DNA of 64,000 nucleotides from Stratiolaelaps scimitus. Lineage: Eukaryota > Arthropoda > Arachnida > Mesostigmata > Laelapidae. A model generated the notes under the pieces. It was not told the DNA's origin. It did no database searches and worked only from the letters and a program-made list of their open reading frames with translations. This document shows positions 26,126-38,979 of the stretch, in pieces. A program made the translations under genes and the position numbers. Positions within the stretch are counted from its first letter, which is position 1. Each line of letters begins with the position of its first letter. The stretch spans positions 11,594,001 through 11,658,000 of the forward strand of contig JABWDB010000004.1 in the NCBI GenBank assembly GCA_019614645.1, given 5' to 3'.

Positions 26126-26454
26126 TCGAGAGGCCTATCGAGTGCTTTGGTCCGACGGGGCACATACTGACACATTACGGAGCGGATAAATAGATGTATA
26201 GTAACAAAGAGATCCGATCCGACTCAACAGATAGAGCGGTTGGCACTAGCGCAGACGGCGGCGGACACCGTTGGTCGGCGTCGAGAGAACAGACAGAAGG
26301 TGTGACGAAACGAGTACGGTGATGATGATGTGACGTCGAACTATTGCATATTGCATAGAAGAAATTATCTCAATGAATATCTTGGCCGAGTGTCTCGTGC
26401 TTTCGATTGCTAATACATAGTTATATCCCAAATTATGCCCTCTAATCGATCAAC

Positions 26455-26486
<32 letters not shown>

Positions 26487-26560
26487 CAGCAAGGTCATTC
26501 CGAGATGTTCCATAAAGCAATTGTCATCATCAATTAAAAAAAAAAAAAAAAATCGTTTAT

Positions 26561-27136
26561 TCAAACATATGGTTCGTCGGTATTTCTAGGGATTATGGGG
26601 GGGGGGGGTGAGGACGACAATGTCCCGAGGAAGGCGATGGCATTGCCTCTCTGCACGGCGAGGGACAGGCGCTGCAGGAGGAAAGAGCCAGCGCGCTTGT
26701 CCCCGGTGGCGCGGATCAACCTGTGGTAGACCCCCTCGAGGAAGTTCGCAGTGAGAGGGCCGTGCCCGCCCAAGGTCTCAAAGGCAAGGGGGGAAAACAG
26801 GTGGGTTGCTTGGAGTGCGGCGTACTTCCTTAGCTTTGCCCGTTCCGCACGCGCTACTGCGTAACCGGGGATGGTTGCACAGTGGTTGACATAAGAAGGT
26901 GCTAGAGTGTCAACCACAGTGCCGTCCCAGACCAGGTGCAGGCCTCGATGAAAGGGGATAAGGGTGAGGCCGTCAGGGCGGCGCCCGTCAGAGGTGTCGA
27001 GGCCCTGTGGCTCCCTTGTGCAAGGAATACCGGCGGAGTGGAGGGCCCTCACGAGCGTGTCGTTAAGCATCGTGTGTCGCGGATGGCGACCGGCGCTGCG
27101 TTCGCACGAGAGACCGTGATGGCCCCCCATCATCAA
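26561..27136 (-). mobile_element. 5'-truncated non-LTR retrotransposon, C-terminal endonuclease-domain fragment
   Basis: A 191-codon open frame with the C-terminal part typical of invertebrate non-LTR retrotransposon proteins: HHGLSC and RHTMLND (zinc-binding His/Cys block), GRRPDGLTLIP followed by LVWDGTVVDT (PD-D/E-x-K-like nuclease core), then KLRKYAAL, FETLGGHGP and QRLSLAVQRGNAIAFLGTL. The reverse transcriptase that should precede it is absent: recognisable coding ends at about 27136, so the copy is 5'-truncated, as non-LTR insertions often are. GC-rich (contrasting with the AT-rich DNA around it) and with a G10 tract at about 26598. A stop and AATAAA (minus strand, about 26566) end it. 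Family (R2/CRE-like clades with restriction-like endonuclease) is inference. Confidence 0.7.
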
Positions 27137-27339
27137 TTTGGTTCAACATCTCCCAATCGACGGTCTCCAGCTTTAGAGCATAAGATTTTCGCATCTGGGC
27201 CACCACAACGAAAAGTTAGATTTGAATTGACCGAACGCCACAGCTGGCACAATGGTCAAGTGTGGCTATGCCATAACTTGATCAGAAGTTACCCAACAAG
27301 CAACGTACTAGGGAGAAAATAACCGGTAACTTTTCAAGT

Positions 27340-27660
27340 GTTGCTTTACACGAAATCTTAAAAAGATTAGTAGAAGATAACGATTAGCTATGTTTTTTTA
27401 AATAACAAAACTTATATATGTATACTAATTTACCAAATTAGTAAAAATAAAAGGGATCATTAAGAGCTTTTGCAACTTTAAAATTTAATTAATATAAACA
27501 GTAAGAATGGAATAATTTAACAAGATATTAATTTTAACTGAAAATTAGAATCAAATAAGGAGGTTGAATAAGTAGATTAAGTAATAATTTTATTATTTTT
27601 ATTGTTTTATAATAATAATAACAATAATATATATATGTATAGAATAATTATCAAATTAAT
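27340..27660. other. Very AT-rich block
   Basis: About 300 nt of strongly AT-biased, non-microsatellite sequence next to the retrotransposon fragment, clearly different from neighbouring intergenic DNA. It could be a mitochondrial insertion, a retrotransposon untranslated region or simple AT-rich spacer. No open frame. Confidence 0.4.
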
Positions 27661-27873
27661 AAAAGACGATCACCATAGGAATAATCATAGCCAGTGGATG
27701 TCATTGTGGTAGCTCTTGATAGATGTGATAGATGTCGCTCTGTCGGAGCAAGTTCAGAACGGTTCCATTCGTCGGAGAACGCACGACATTGATTATTCAC
27801 AAGAATTCACCACACAATAGTGTGCGACGACTTGGACGAAATGAATATGGCTTTATTAATTATTAATATATTG

Positions 27874-28070
27874 TTAATTGTTATTCTCAATAGCAATAAC
27901 TGTCCTGCAGTGGTCCGATCGGAATACAAAGGCACACAGGGCACACATTAATTCCGCAAGCCCCTCCCTCTGCCGTGGGCACTGCGACATATAACTTCCC
28001 ACGACGAATACTGTCTCCTCCACTATGGCCTCTTCTGAAGGGGCATCGCGTATCCACACGTATTCATAGA
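27874..28070 (-). CDS. Candidate terminal exon, unrecognised
   Basis: Acceptor CCTATTTAG then about 65 open codons: YEYVWIRDAPSEEAIVEETV, four Cys, ending VIAIENNN-stop. It lies 0.9 kb downstream of the Dicer stop on the same strand. No upstream partner exon is evident between it and Dicer. Confidence 0.2.
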
Positions 28071-28139
28071 CTAAATAGGCTCGAAATAACTTCCATATAT
28101 AAAATGCATATATTAACGGAATGTGCATGTGATTGTACA

Positions 28140-29013
28140 ATTGCCAATTTTACTAAATACGTGCTGTTACAAAATGGTTTAAAGGACAAAACGAGACATA
28201 CGTAATATGACTAATTATTAGCCCGAGACTATTACCCTCCGAGTTATTGTATTGCCTCACTTATGTCACCCATTAGGAATATTACCTAATGTTCAGTTAT
28301 TCGGGTACAGCGCTTTGAACTGTAGACGACGTGTAGGTAAGCAGATAACGACTGAATACTGAGTCAAATATGATGCACCTCCAACGAGAACTATCCGGAA
28401 ACAATACCGGGTGATAAGATAATCGTAAATAGGGAAATACTTTGACAATTTCAGCAATTACCTAATGCTGTATGCAGTAGTTGACAATATCGGCAATAGT
28501 TTCACATTTGTGATAAAGCAGAAACTCTACTTTATCGCACAGTAGTTATCATTATCATTATCAAGATCTGTGCATTGACGAACCCTGCACGTTGAAAAAG
28601 ACGTTAGAAAGCATCATCAGCGAATCTCGACAGAAAATCACGTCTCAGATCGGTGTAGGTCTCCCAATGATAGATAAGCTGCTTTTTCCGCCAACACCTC
28701 ACGATTGTTGTTTGTCGTGGTCATAGGAAAGCATTGGCATGGTCTTACAAAATGACTCGTTTGTGATCAACACAACTCTCTCTCTCTCTCTCTCACACAG
28801 ACACACACCCTCACACTTCCTTTCTCTGATTACGAGGTCACATAGAAAAATAGTCTCAATAACAGTGATATAACGTCAAGGCCAAAAAGCAACGTTGCTG
28901 TAACCTGTCATACAAATGACTCGAACATTTCGGATGGTCACATTATGGATCATTAGCTATTGAACTATAATTCATCGTTGAGCTGCGTATGTTTTGTCCA
29001 CGCCGGAGTTCCG
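28140..29013. other. Dicer 3' flank
   Basis: No exon supported. Contains a (CT)n/(CA)n stretch at about 28778-28815 and scattered AT-rich sequence. Confidence 0.35.
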
Positions 29014-32000
29014 TTAGAGTTGTAACTCCCTCGCAATTCTCTCCATGGGGCCAAGGGCATCTTCTCCCCGCTGTCGGGCCCGATCGAAGTGGCGCAACGC
29101 TTTCTTAGCTAACGCGACCCGGGCGACCTTTTTGTTGCGAGCAATTACGACAAAGTGTTCACTGCCTATGTTCATCTCGAGACGAACCCGTTTATCATCA
29201 AGAATTTGAAGCTCGCTGTACACAATCTCGCGGGGAAACCTTTCCATGAGGATGGTGATGGGATTTCGTGGTATCGTGACCAGATAGGTACGAAGAAGGT
29301 CATCGGTCATCAATGTCCTAAACACTGTCCACACCCGGTCGAAGTTCATAGCGCTGTCAAGAAATACCGCACCCATCAGACTCTCCAACAGATCACCAAG
29401 GGGTTTAGGCACGTCGATACAGCCAACGTCGTCCGTGTCATCTTCACATATAAGCGTTTCGTCCAAAAGTCCCTTCTGCAACGCCAGCAGATACGTCTCG
29501 GTAAGCTTGTGGAGGACTGGCGATTGGTGCAGCAGATGTTTGTACAGCTGGTGGTTGGCAACGGCACGAGCAAAGGTGTTATTGCAGACGAGGGCTGAAC
29601 GTGCGTCCGTCAGCTCGCCCGGACTGAGCTGAGGGCAATTACAATAGAGATAGCGCGACACCAAATAGTCGATAACCGCGTCACCTAGGAACTCAAGTCG
29701 TTCATACGACCGTGTTAAACGGTTATACCTATACGATTGGTGAGTGATGGCCTCCAGTAGCAATAAGGGCTCTGAAAATTGGTATCCCAAAAGTCTCTGC
29801 ACTTCGTTCAACTCGTGTCCGTACCTCGTCGGATATTGAGGATTAAGCTCCGTAGGCTGTCGGAGAACAAACCTCGAAACGAAAGGACCCACACTTCTGC
29901 AGTTCAACCTCAAGCCTAGGAAGTTAAGAAAATCTAGTGCCCCGTTAGCCCCAGCCTTTTCAAGGTATACACCAATTAGTGCTTCAATGGAATCTGCGCA
30001 AATTTTGCTCTTATATTTCTGAACAGTCAGAGCCTGTCGGCAGCTATCGGCTGCCCGACATCCCGGCGGCAGGAAATTTGTCCTCGCGCCAAATTGAACA
30101 CTTTCTACTGCATCTTGAACCATGTGTGGTACGGCTAAAGTAATGAGATGTATGTTAGATACGAGGCGACATCGTTGTTGAGTTAGATAGCCCTCATCCT
30201 CGGAATCGAACCTGCCGAAAAGGCTTAGGGTGACCGCTAGCTTAAGGAACGAGTCCCCAATCACTTCATAGCGTTCGGAGTCGACGATATCATTTGTCGA
30301 CCGCGGTGATAGGGCTGTATAGATGTCGGCAGCCGAAGGTCCCGGAGAATCGATGGGCACATCAGTAATAAAGTTGATCCCTTCCAGTATAACAGATTGC
30401 TGTGATCGAAGCAAGTGTGAGTTATTTGAATAGCGATCGTATTTCAGTGTAGATGGGTCTTGATGGGTTGTTCCAATACCAGCTTGTACAACCTTCATTC
30501 TGATCTCCTCAGCGATAAGCAGCCGATTCAGCCGATAGAAACATGAAGCGACAGTGAGTCCTTTAGACCACTGTGAAGCAGTCAGAAGCTCAACTGAGCA
30601 AAGGTCCCGTACTTTCGCATATCTCCGCTTAATTTGGTCCGATGTATCATCTCGATATTTCGTTTTGTCTGTGTAGCGACTCCTAACGAAATCGAGATTT
30701 TTGGGGATGCTCATAAATGATACGTGTGGCACGCCATTTTCTTCAAAGAGTTTCCCGACGAAGTAAGAACGTTCGGTTTCCTCATCGTCCGAGTTATCCA
30801 AGGTGGTGACTACCGAGTCCATATTCAGCGGAAAGCTGGTTGAGCATTCGAGTTTATCCATCAGGTCATAATCTAGCGAATCGCCAGAAATCGGCACGAT
30901 GGCAGGGGCGTGCAGTGGATCACATTCAACGTCAGGGATACGGAGAACGCGAGTCACCATATAGTGATGGAATTGGCTACACACGTTCCACTGAGCCTCT
31001 GTGATTGGCACGTTGTGAATCTGTTCAACATGGACCATTTCACGGCCCGCCTTAGTGAATAAGGGAAAATCGGGAATGCACTTGGCATCCCCTTCAGCAA
31101 AGGTGAGAATTCCAAAACATAATGGCTCCTCTCCGACGTTAAATACCTTCCCGTGAAAATGCTCATCACAGAATGGCTCGTCGAGGGTAATGCGAAAGAC
31201 GAACAGCTCTGCAAATGCCGGAAGACATGGAATTGGCCTAGTTCGTAATTGGTCAGCTCGGCCTCGTCCGCATGTGATCGTCGATTTCTGTGTGACCGTG
31301 TTGCCCTTGAAAAGGGCTCTGACTTCGCCTGATACCTCCGCATCGGTCCACTCGTACATGTCCATTCTCGGCCTCTTCTTCGGGACGAGGTTGTCCGTTA
31401 GCTCACCAACTTCATGCAGTCGCTTGCACGCCTTTAGTGAGGCGGAAATTTTTGCCTTAATCTTGTTTTCTAAAGGTTCTCCGTATATTTTTTCATTGTG
31501 AAGTTTCGATTCTCTGGGAAGCTCAATATTACATCTTTGCGAGCCGACACCGGCGTCATTCATAACGACACTATATTGGAAGATCGGTCTTAACACTTTG
31601 AAACGGTCTGCGCTCAACGTGTCACAGTACCACTGCAGCGTGGTACGGGCGGACTGAGCTGTGATGATCGCTGATTCTAGTGGCTTCTCTGGAAAAGCGA
31701 AGAACGTTGGCAAGTCCGGGTCGTCCTGAAGTGCCTGCTCCACATCTGCGCTGTCGATGTCCACGTCGTCTTGCAAGCAAACCTTCAGTACATTAAGCTC
31801 AGAGTCTTTGAACGAACGCATGTTCGCGTGTGTCTGAAACATACGAGAATATTTAGGACAGAAAATTAATTTCGTCATGGAGATGTCAGGACCGTCAGAG
31901 CAGGCAAAGGGTATTTCATCTGTCATCTCGACAACCGCTTTTATAGAAACATAGTTGTCCCTATCTAAAGTGCAAGCAGCTGCTTTGAACTGCATATAAA

Positions 32001-34564
32001 CATTGACACAAGTGATCTACCTTGTTGCTAAGGCGATCAAGACAGTATCGAGCGAAGTCTATAACTATAACCGTTCAACAAATTGGATTGATGAAATATT
32101 GACGCAAGCGACTTCGGCTGCGGTTTATCAGTGAATTCTATAGATATTTATATATAGGTCTCCATAGTTAAGAAAAGAACTGACTTCTCTCTCTTTTTTT
32201 AAATAAATGAAGCAGCTTTATTTTTAATAAACTGTAAAGGGCAGCTATACTTTTAGGATGGGAATGGATATTAATATTGGTACTGCATATTCGTCGAAAT
32301 GCAAAGCCTTCCTCCACCAATACGACTGCATTGGTCTCAATTAACAAATAATCAACATCACTCTCTCCGTTAGAATTGTACCATTTACATGTGACGTTAG
32401 CCTCATTTACCATCATTATATATGATAGCCATTAAAGTAGGCAATTTCTAAATTCTAGGCTCCCCACAACAAGGCTGAACGCGAGCTAAATTATTAAACT
32501 CCAAAAGTCACTCGAAGCTAATATGGTCATTACACGTCCCAAAACGGCATATTAAAAACGAACAAGCCCCTTGAATTGAGCACTTGCACTATTCCCAATG
32601 CAAACATTAATAATGCCCATGAGTACTTGTATATCAATAAGTTAATTACATTTTTCTCTGCTAGCAAAGAACTTGTCAGGCTTGGCTTTCCCATGGGGGG
32701 TTGAACCCCATAAAACTCATTTGCGTGACAATTTGTTGGACTTTGGTTCATGCGTACACCACTCACAGTCGTTAGCGAAACCTCTGTCCAGCAAATGAAC
32801 TATAAATTGGACGCCTGGGACACGTACTCACCTCACCGACGGAATCGATTGAACACATGATGGCGTAGATCGACGGTCTGGCCCGCGCTCTTCCTCGGCT
32901 CTGAACATAGCTGCGCAAGTTCATTGGCTCATTGAAGCGGACGATTAGATTGCACTGGGGAATATCGACTCCTTCTTCGATAACCGAGGTGGCTATCAGC
33001 ACGTTAACTCGGCCTTCCCTACAATTAATGATTGCATATCAGTTGGAACAATGTAACACCCTAATTCATGGAGGAACTTGGCAGTTCCGCTGGTTCACAG
33101 CTACGCGCTCCCCTGTGTCATGTGTCAAAAAAGTTCAGTAGCCTCGATCCGCCACCAGAACGCCAAGTAACTTTATTGCTGTTGTATAGAAAAAACTTAC
33201 CGAAAGTCATCGAGCACATCCTCGTCGCTGTCCTCTGTCTGGCGTTCGTCGACAAAATTCATGATCTTTGACTGTGCGTCGCCGAACTGTGACAGGCTGC
33301 CCTGGCCCATAATGAATCCTGGCCGAATATACCCGTATCGATGTGGACAGCGTCGACTAAGCATCGTCAACACACACCAGAGGGCGAACACTGTATAACG
33401 CTCCTGGGCAAAGACGACACAACACAGTGTTATGTTGCGCCTCTCAAACGTGCGAAACATTTCAAGGAGACGATGAAATTTGGGCGGGAACGAGTATTGA
33501 TCGGGCTCGACAAGTACATTTCGCAGGTCCGGCGGAATCACCACTGGGTACTGGTTCGCTTGTAAACCACTGCGCACATTTCTTGACCACTCCTTAATTC
33601 TATCTTCGATTACCCGAAGATCATTAAGGACCACGTTGTACTTGGCAATGACGTACGGCTCAGCCAAAGCAGTGTCTATCAGATGTTGAGTTATATGGAT
33701 TCGGTGTTCCATCGACTTGAGAGCCCCAAATGGGCCAACATCCTGAAGTAGCCGGCGTACTTGAGTTGCCAACGGGTTTTGGCCAGGCGCGTGAGTTCCG
33801 TTCACATCGCCAGGAGACTCGGGAATCGATATTTGAATAGGTGGCATTGCGTTGTAAGTCACAATTGTCTCGGTAGGCTTCGTACCGTAGCTGATGGCGT
33901 CTAGTGACGTCGTCAGATTCGAATTTAGTCGACTGCATAGCTCGCGCACCTCCTTCTGAACGCTAGCTGGTTTAATCTTGCGGTTAAGCACCGACGCAGT
34001 CAACCCTAGTATTTTAGGTCGCTTACAATCCTCTAAGTCCCTATAGTGATTTTGCATGATCTGGACGTAGGGTGATTTACCGGTGGCAGCATGACATTCG
34101 TCTAGAACTAAGACATTGACGCTCGACAACTGGACATAATTGAAGTTAAGGATGTTGAGAAACACCTACGAGAGACAGGAAAGAAATAAATATACTTGAA
34201 ACTCGAGATTCTACCCGTTCAAATTAAGTTATATTTAAGCATTTCCAAGTATTGTTGTATTTAACTAGATGTATGAGTTCGATTGCTATGCTTGCTATGA
34301 AGTAACTAGTTTGTAGGCCGAAATAGGACATCGCTCTCGCCCTAACGATCAAACCGAAATCCCTACCTGCGGAGTCATTACAAGCACGTTGTGATGTGCA
34401 AATTCGTTGGCCCACACATCTCCGGTCCACAAGTCCACCTCCGCCCCAATGTATACACCGACCTTGGCGTCCAGAAACTTCCTTAGGTATTTGCTTTGTT
34501 GCTTTGCCTAAGAAAAATTAACACAACATGAGCTATAATAGTAATCAATAAAAACGATCGTTGT

Positions 34565-34605
<41 letters not shown>

Positions 34606-35520
34606 CAGTTCAATGATTTCCGATCAAATGTTGGTTATGTTGGGGTCCTAAAACGAACTAGGTCACGTTTGCGGCTTGATGTTTAAGAAATTAGTTAGCA
34701 TTGTGAGGATAATCGCCAAAAATCGTTCGCGACGATTCCACTCTACTTTTGAGATATTAACTAAACTTTCTCGTTCTCTAAGAAACCTGTCGGTAAAGCT
34801 ACTTAATGATATGTTTCATTATTATGTTTGAGCAAAGAAACATAGGTTGCCTCGCCGTTTAGTGACTTCGCCTGTTTAGAGATATTTTGTTGTCACCTAG
34901 TAGTTCATAGTTCATTTCTCAGAAGATTTCTTTCCAGCTTGTGATAGCTGAATAGTGCTAGTTCTTCCCTATCGCGCCGCTATCCTAGGCAGCTTGCATA
35001 TTTTTGACCATTTCGGATTAAAAATTAAAAAAAACATCTACGTATCGTTTTTTTTGGAGTAAGCACAGAAAACATGGTCAGGCGCAGCTTCAAATGAACT
35101 TTCGAATCAAAACCCGTGGAAGATTTACCGAGTTACGTCAGTAAAACACACTTTTAAGTAGAACAAGCATCGTATATGCTTGCGTATGTCTCATACAGAC
35201 GTCCCTTTCTGGATGATCTAATCACCTTTGAACCGAGAAATGAGTTTAAGGTTGCTTAAAGGCACTGCGATAATTTTAGCCAGACGAGCGACCCCCCTAC
35301 TAACCAGTGGTATGGTTGGGGCAAGAAACACGCTGCGCTTGCCACCATCGTGTAAGCTTGGGCGTGTCTGATACAGAAGTTCTCTTAGAAGCATCACTGA
35401 AATGTACGTCTTGCCAGTTCCTGTGCCCAGACAAAGAATGACATTTTTCTCGATGGCTTTCTCGAGAAGCTCCACCTGGTAGTTACGAGGGACGACGTCA
35501 GACCTCTCCGGGGCAGCCAT
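29014..35520 (-). CDS. Dcr: Dicer (Dicer-2-like), complete, 5 exons, 1442 aa
   Basis: RNase III that cuts dsRNA or pre-miRNA into small RNAs in the cytoplasm. Exons: 35520-35305, 34507-34367, 34165-33201, 33018-32832, 31833-29014; phases 0,0,2,0 and total 4329 nt. The helicase is intact: Walker A GTGTGKT (32-38), DECH box (141-144), motif VI YVQSRGRARA (about 478-487). A Dicer dimerisation domain (DUF283) spans about 550-640. The PAZ region (about 825-915) is short and diverged. RNase IIIa has ERYEVIGDSFLK (about 1022) and CADSIEALIG; RNase IIIb has ERLEFLGDA (about 1214) and LGDLLESLMG, so the acidic catalytic residues are present in both. A C-terminal dsRBD follows (about 1365-1425). Start: the only in-frame Met before the helicase, 15 nt downstream of a probable 5'UTR acceptor. 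At 1442 aa it is shorter than most animal Dicers (about 1700-1900). The last 2.8 kb has no intron. The Dicer-2-like assignment is inference. Confidence 0.96.
34568..34598. repeat. (TA)n microsatellite in Dicer intron 1
   Basis: About 15 TA units between Dicer exons 1 and 2. Confidence 0.95.
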
Positions 35521-35559
35521 GTTTCTGGTCAATCTGTGTACTGAAATGAATTCAGACAA

Positions 35560-38500
35560 TTAAGGCCGGTTAAGTAGCTATTCGCAACTACATGCAATTA
35601 GAACTCTGTTAAGTATTCAATCCACGTCTCGTTTGAAGCAGTACATTGATCGCTTGTTTATTTTTCAGTCATCCAGACTTGCCTTAAACCACTCGTCATG
35701 CCAAGTAATCACTGGGCTATTTAGTTGCTATTCAGCTTCCTGTTATTTACACTTATTTATAAGTCTATTTTCTGGTTCCCGTCCGGTACAGCCAGTATAA
35801 ACAGATAACAGTTGACGTAGCTTGTGCTAGCATTATAATCCAAAGTGATCTGTTGCGCAAAAAGCGACACAGCGCATTGGGACAGGTTTGAGTTATGTAT
35901 CGCACAATGCGCACGATGCCACAATGGAGTATGCTCATTTTCCTGGTTCACTGGGGAGTCAGCTCCGCTTCCATCTCTCGTTTGGCAACGTTCAGGGCTA
36001 CAATTGTAGCTCCGAGTCCTAGATGTCTCGTGGACATCTAGGGTTTAAGGCTGAACCAAACACTTCAGTAGGTTTGCGAAGCGCCCTAGTCACAGCTGGT
36101 TTATGCGAAACCAGAATGAGTTCTAGGTGGCCTCGTTCCACCCGTCAGCTTTGATTCCGTGGCACCATTTTAAAATAGGGGACATTTCACGGTTTGAAAA
36201 TACGTTACATTGTTCCATGGCGGTCTATCGGAGAACATGACCCCGTATGTTCTCTCCGATCGTTCGACGCCCCTCCCAATATCAACTCATTCATTAATTA
36301 GCAATATTTGACACTATTCGTATGCAAAATCGATATTAGCTGACAATGATATAAAACGCTTACGTCGCTACAAAGTTCACTATCGGGCTATAGAGATTAT
36401 TTGTAGCTGCCTTTCGTAACTGCTACACAGACACGCTTTGCGCGCCTCTAGCATTTTGGAAGTGTTATGCTTCAACATCGCTGCCCAAGCGAGCCCCGGC
36501 AAATTACGAGACAAACGACAAAGTGTCCACTGCTGCTGGACCCACGGCCAGATAAATGAAATCAGATTGTAGGGGACACTCACATCCGACATCCGATGAT
36601 TCAGCGGCAACTCGAATTGCTCGATATCTCTATAACGGCCGCTGAATAATACGCTACTAAACGACACTCAGCAGAAGCTCCGGAATCGTTGTATGCTAGA
36701 AGTCAATCACACTACCGTCATGACCGGGCTGCACCGGCATCCGCCAAGTGTCTTAATCACAAACGTCGGGTCTCGAGGGCTGTCCAAGATACAGTCGTTC
36801 AAGGGCTGAATTTATGTAAGTAAGAAGTTGCGGTCGCTAACGAGTTAATATATACATACGTTCCGACAATCGTCTGAGAGCACGCTGCAGTACAGTCATT
36901 GTTCGAACACACTCGTGTTTGCACACGAGTGCATGTGTGGTGTTTCCACAGCTGATCAGCGGACCTGTCAGATTCTCGGTAGAGACAGCTATGTGTCGTC
37001 TCCTCAGCCTCGTATCGACTCGTGCTGACCAAATCATTGAACTCTTTTTTTTTTTAAGCTGAAGGTTTCATAGCTGCGCTTGTGTGATAGCTGAAGGAGA
37101 CCGAGGAGTAAGATTTGTAATCTTGCTTAATTGTTTCGAGTATTTGTAATGACGCATATATTTACAATGAACGGAAATCGACGATACTCAGGTGACGCTG
37201 TAATGAGTACAAATTATATTTGTAAACAAAAAAAAAACTCGTCACTCAGTCCTCTCCCTTAAATATTGCGTAAGCAAGCAGTCATTAAAGTGTATCGTAA
37301 ATTGTGTAAATCCTAATTCTAATACGAGACGCTGATGGCAATACAATCTCGATCTTCGTACAACACAAATTAGAGCTTACAGCTCACCATAGTGTTACGA
37401 CAACAGAGGCTAAAAATCGAACTACGGTTGATTCAAATCGTGGTTATAATAAAGGATTCTTGTACTGCATTCGCTGTATGGCATTCAATCGATTTCGCCT
37501 CGTCCGAGGGGGGGAACCTCGAGCAGTGGGCGGCTGCATACATTGGGCAAGATTCCTCCTAACGTTTTTATGCGGTAGAAATCTTAGAAAGCGATCACAC
37601 CTCGCCTCGGTTCCGACCAATGAGACAATTGAAATCAGGCATCCACTGGAGGATACGTGAGTGGTCTCACTCAAGGCGAATGTGTAATTCCAAGTGGCGA
37701 TAACGCTGTGTACTAGACGGTCGAAGTGAGCGGCTAGAATAGGATTTTCTAAACGATCGGTGGTAACGACAGCTGTCGTAATCAGCTCCGATACAAATTA
37801 CATTTATTAACATCGTTCAATACATCGCCGTTTGGCGTCGGGCCGAAATAGCGAAGAAATTGATCCGCAGCGAATGGCAGCGATTAACTGATAAATTAGA
37901 ATACAATCGTCGATGGCCGGTGTCGTCATTAGCTCTATGACTCAACAGAAATTCTACAGGATGACAAAATATGTGAAGACATCCAGCTAAGGCGGGCGAA
38001 TTGCGGTCAAGGCATCTTATATACACCCATACATCTATATATATTATATAACAAGCCAGACCTTAGTTTTGACTCCGTTTCGGGACTTCCGATCCGGTCT
38101 TGCGTATTTCTAACAATCCGTACACATATGTACACTATCGGTGGGCGGAAAGACATAGCTGATGCGCCTAACTTACGCGGGATTCAACTTGAGATCAACA
38201 CGACTGATACTCGTAGTATACAACACAATATACCCCTATCTCTGGACTCATCTATTTTGTAAAACTTTGAGGCTGGGATTCAGTTTTCATCTTACCTTTA
38301 TACAGTAAAAGCATTGTAATTTGTAATTCTTGGCGACGTTCGTTGCCTACGGTCTTCCCGTGGATCGACACAGGCTCTCCTGAGTCATTTCAGTTGCACT
38401 ATCGAACTCAGGAGGTGCTAAGAACGTGACACTAAACAGAGAGGTTGGACATGGTCATACCATTATACAATCATAGACTGGAAGAGGATGTGTGGCCCGG

Positions 38501-38780
38501 GCAACAAACGCTTAGCAACACTAATCGCGAAAGCCAATGTATATGTCAACCAAGTCGGCATATAGCCAACAAATATGGTTAGAGCTACGTCTCAAGCGAA
38601 GAATACAAGCTCCGGAGAATTATTGCCTAACCCTGTCGAAATATTAATGTACCCTTGAATGCCCATTACTAATGGAGTATTTGAAAATAAGGTGTTAATT
38701 TTTGTTAAGTGTATGTCCATATATTTTATGTCTCAAGTTATCTAACGCTAATTGCTGAAACAATAGTTGCTGCACAGTTT
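35560..38780. other. Intergenic upstream of Dicer
   Basis: Begins with a likely Dicer 5'UTR acceptor (CATTTCAG, about 35540). A small hairpin (CTAGATGTC/GACATCTAG) lies near 36020. Short frames on both strands lack splice sites and recognisable domains. Confidence 0.35.
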
Positions 38781-38979
38781 CAATGCTTAGCATGTTGTTT
38801 ACGTCGATGACTGACCGAACGTTTTATGATCTAGAGATCTGCTGGCTTTTGTTTGGCTCTATCTATAGGTCTTTGGTACAGTTGTGTGCATTATGCGCCC
38901 TTCTTCATATATATATTTTTTTGATTTTAAGCAACTTAGCCAACCGATCTTCCCTCCCGAAAAAAAAACACAGCTTGAG

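Noticed and set aside
29155..31501. Plus-strand frames inside the Dicer exon
   Set aside because: Antisense shadows of a well-supported coding exon.
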